Shown here piece by piece: positions 62,242 through 64,000 of a DNA stretch of 64,000 nt (the stretch's first letter is position 1; the number at the start of each line of letters is the position of its first letter). The stretch covers positions 1-64,000 of the forward strand of contig CALADQ010000020.1 of the NCBI GenBank assembly GCA_937890765.1, given 5' to 3'. Made by a program: the position numbers and the translations under genes. Origin of the DNA: an uncultured Candidatus Neoarthromitus sp. (GTDB lineage: Bacteria; Bacillota; Clostridia; Clostridiales; Clostridiaceae). Under the pieces are notes generated by a model that had not been told where the DNA came from, searched no databases, and saw only the letters and a list, made by a program, of their open reading frames with translations.

Positions 62242-63222
62242 ATGATTAAAGGATACGGTGAAAAACTTGAAATTTTTTATAAAAGTCTACGTGAAAAAAA
62301 TATAAAATCACAAATGGAAAAAAGGGAGTACGTTTCAAAAATACATCCAGAAATTTTAAATATAGAACGCAAAATAAATTCTCTCACTTTAAGATTGTTT
62401 AAAAACAAAACCAATGAAGAAATTGAGAATTTAAACGAAATTATTGATGATTTAAAAATTAAAAAACGAAAAATCTTAAAATCAATTAATCTTCCTGAAA
62501 ATTATTTAGATTTAGAATACGAATGCGAAAAATGCAAAGACACTGGGTATATAATTGAAAAAAAGTGTTCGTGTTTGTTTAAAAAGCTTGGGAATTTATA
62601 TTTAAATGATTCTGATCTTAAATTATTAATTAAATCAAATAATTTTGATAATTTTGATTTTTCATTTTTCTCAAAAAACAAATTTAGAAATGACGGACTA
62701 ACTCCAAACAAAAACATTAAAGCAATCTACTCTGACATTTTGAAATACATAAAAAATTTTGAAAATATATCAACTAATCTTTTATTTATAGGGGAATGTG
62801 GGAGCGGAAAAACATTTTTAAGCCATTGCATAGCAAAAGAATTATTGGAAAGGGGATTTCTTGTAATATATAAAACCTCAGAAGAATTATTTCAAGAAAT
62901 TCAATTTTATTATTCAAACAAAAATTATCATAACAATTTTAAATTAATCGAAGAAAGTGTTTTAATGCAATGTGATTTATTAATAATAGATGATTTAGGA
63001 ACTGAAACTTACAATAATAATGTTCATTCTAATTTTTTTAATTTTCTCAACAAAAAATTACTATTGGACAAAAAACTATTAATATCTACTAATTTTTCAT
63101 TAGAATACATTAGAAATCATTACTCAGATAGAATTTCATCAAGAATATTTGGGAATTTTAATATATATAATTTTTTTGTGGATGAAGATATTAGAATACA
63201 AAAAAAAATAAGGGAGAGATAA
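62242..63222 (+). CDS. Helicase loader ATPase (DnaI/DnaC-like)
   Basis: A 326-residue protein. The N-terminal part is helical with a zinc-knuckle (YECEKCKDTGYIIEKKCSC) as in DnaI. The C-terminal AAA+ domain has Walker A FIGECGSGKTFLSH and Walker B LLIIDDLGTE, with the arginine-containing SDRISSRIFG at the end. It loads the DnaB hexamer on single-stranded DNA. Start ATG with AGAGGG, two bases after dnaD, so they form an operon. Confidence 0.92.
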   Translation: MIKGYGEKLEIFYKSLREKNIKSQMEKREYVSKIHPEILNIERKINSLTLRLFKNKTNEEIENLNEIIDDLKIKKRKILKSINLPENYLDLEYECEKCKDTGYIIEKKCSCLFKKLGNLYLNDSDLKLLIKSNNFDNFDFSFFSKNKFRNDGLTPNKNIKAIYSDILKYIKNFENISTNLLFIGECGSGKTFLSHCIAKELLERGFLVIYKTSEELFQEIQFYYSNKNYHNNFKLIEESVLMQCDLLIIDDLGTETYNNNVHSNFFNFLNKKLLLDKKLLISTNFSLEYIRNHYSDRISSRIFGNFNIYNFFVDEDIRIQKKIRER

Positions 63223-63239
63223 ACTCTCCCTCATTTTTA
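63203..63239. terminator. Bidirectional terminator
   Basis: GGGAGAG-ATAAA-CTCTCCC with A-rich and T-rich flanks, between convergent loader and rpsR genes. Confidence 0.9.
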
Positions 63240-63503
63240 GTCTGTAGTAAATGGCAACAACGCTATATTTCTAGCAAGCTTTATAGCTTTTGTAACTTCT
63301 CTTTGATGCTTAGCGCAAGCACCTGAAATTCTTCTAGGTAATATTTTACCTCTTTCTGTTATAAACTTTTTCAATTTATTTATATCTTTATAATCAATCT
63401 CTTTAGATTTCTCTACACAAAAAGAGCAAACTTTTTTCCTAGTCTTCCTACCCCTAAAGTTATTTTTTCTAACTTCTTGAGTCTTATTACCTCCACTATT
63501 CAA
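63237..63503 (-). CDS. rpsR: 30S ribosomal protein S18
   Basis: An 88-residue protein ending in the S18 core: KLKKFITERGKILPRRISGAC, KHQREVTKAIKLARNIALLPF. The N-terminus has RKKVCSFC, and with ACAKH this makes a C-x2-C plus C-x2-H set, so it is the zinc-binding C+ form. The start is TTG after AGGAGG. Third gene of the rpsF-ssb-rpsR operon. Confidence 0.97.
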   Translation of the reverse strand: MNSGGNKTQEVRKNNFRGRKTRKKVCSFCVEKSKEIDYKDINKLKKFITERGKILPRRISGACAKHQREVTKAIKLARNIALLPFTTD

Positions 63504-63519
63504 TATTTAATCCTCCTTT

Positions 63520-63954
63520 CTAAAACGGTACGTCATCATCATCTATTAAAGTCATTTCATCACTACTAGGTAAATTTCCGTAACTAACATTCGAATCAAA
63601 ACTAGAATTGTTAGAATTTGTAACTCTAGCTTCCTTATTTCCCCACTCAATAAAAGAAACTTCATCTGCCACAACTTCAGTTACATACTTTCTGTTTCCA
63701 TCTTTATCATTATAGTTTCTAGTTTGAATCCTTCCACAAACTCCAAACTTACAACCTTTACTTATGTAATTTGCTGTTGCTTCAGCTTGTTTACCCCAAA
63801 TTATTATTTGAATAAAATCAGTTCCCTTTTCTTGATCTTTAGAAAAAACTTTCCTATCAACAGCTAAAGTAACTGTACAAACAGCAACTCCACTTGGAGT
63901 AAACCTAAGTTCAGGATCCTTTGTTAATCTTCCGATTAAAATCACCTTATTCAT
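63520..63954 (-). CDS. ssb: Single-stranded DNA-binding protein
   Basis: A 144-residue protein. The OB fold begins MNKVILIGRLTKDPELRFT and includes GTDFIQIIIWGKQAE and CKFGVCGRIQTRNY. A flexible Ser/Asn-rich linker leads to the acidic tip DDDDVPF that recruits repair and replication partners. The ATG follows GAGGT. It lies between rpsF and rpsR, as in nearly all Firmicutes. Confidence 0.97.
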   Translation of the reverse strand: MNKVILIGRLTKDPELRFTPSGVAVCTVTLAVDRKVFSKDQEKGTDFIQIIIWGKQAEATANYISKGCKFGVCGRIQTRNYNDKDGNRKYVTEVVADEVSFIEWGNKEARVTNSNNSSFDSNVSYGNLPSSDEMTLIDDDDVPF

Positions 63955-63970
63955 AATTTACCTCTAAGTT

Positions 63971-64000
63971 TTAATCTTTTTTTACGATTATATGTCTAAT
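63971..64000 (-). CDS. rpsF: 30S ribosomal protein S6, 3' end only
   Basis: The last nine codons and stop, read on the minus strand as IRHIIVKKD, match the S6 C-terminus, and the position 16 bases before ssb is that of rpsF. The rest lies beyond the window edge. Confidence 0.75.
   Translation of the reverse strand: MRHIIVKKD

Noticed and set aside
1..64000. CRISPR arrays, insertion sequences, prophage or integrative elements
   Set aside because: No regularly spaced repeats, transposase, integrase or phage genes were found, and gene content is core throughout. The repeated tRNA-Glu sequences are ordinary duplicates.

Overview
This window is a dense, AT-rich (about three quarters A+T by eye) stretch of a low-GC, spore-forming Firmicute of the Clostridiaceae. 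Spore genes occur throughout: SpoVT, a SpoVB-type flippase, SpoVG, a SleC-type cortex-lytic enzyme, a YabE-like 3D protein and a spore Lon protease. The very low GC, small gaps, frequent TTG starts and trimmed gene set suggest a reduced host-associated clostridium such as a segmented filamentous bacterium (Candidatus Arthromitus/Savagella). That assignment is inference. I see no IS element, prophage, CRISPR array or integron.

Layout. Bases 1-26,231 are almost all minus-strand. Read backwards they follow the familiar near-origin order of Bacillus and Clostridium: tatD, yabE-like, rnmV, ksgA, (spoVG), murC, asnS, glmU, prs, a response regulator/kinase pair with an HtrA-like protein, pth, mfd, two PrsA-like foldases, spoVT, spoVB-like, hup, rqcP. 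A four-gene tRNA operon (Glu-Val-Asp-Glu) with a near-consensus promoter follows, then heme oxygenase. An ascorbate-type PTS, a split transketolase, an orphan MetQ-like lipoprotein and sleC come next. From 34-49 kb lie murI, glutamine synthetase, a zinc exporter with its ArsR repressor, a YkvI transporter, a radical SAM protein, an ECF transporter, an LTA-synthase-like enzyme and metG. From 49-64 kb lie a second core set: rplI, lonC, dnaB, an rlmH pair, SEC-C, CxxH/CxxC, walJ, murA, an AprX-like protease, an M23 peptidase, dnaD, the helicase loader, rpsR, ssb and the 3' end of rpsF.

How the genes work together. Many serve envelope and spore peptidoglycan: GlmU, MurC, MurA, MurI, the SpoVB-like flippase, SleC, the 3D protein, the M23 peptidase and the LTA-synthase-like protein. 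Others serve translation and rRNA maturation: Pth, AsnS, MetG, KsgA, RNase M5, RlmH, RqcP, L9, S18 and tRNAs. Replication and repair are represented by DnaB, DnaD, the loader, SSB, Mfd and HU. Uptake genes point to a scavenger: PTS, ECF, MetQ and a heme oxygenase that could release host heme iron.

Most unusual points. (1) RlmH, normally a homodimer with a composite active site, is represented by two overlapping divergent genes; each lacks the half of the site that the other keeps, which suggests an obligate heterodimer. (2) The zinc-efflux locus has three matching operator sites, two of them lying exactly in the 18-bp spacers of divergent promoters. (3) The AprX-like protease has its ribosome binding site buried in a long hairpin. 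(4) The HtrA-like protein beside the two-component system and a membrane alpha/beta-hydrolase have both lost catalytic residues. (5) A 56-residue CxxH/CxxC protein gene lies between walJ and the SEC-C gene.
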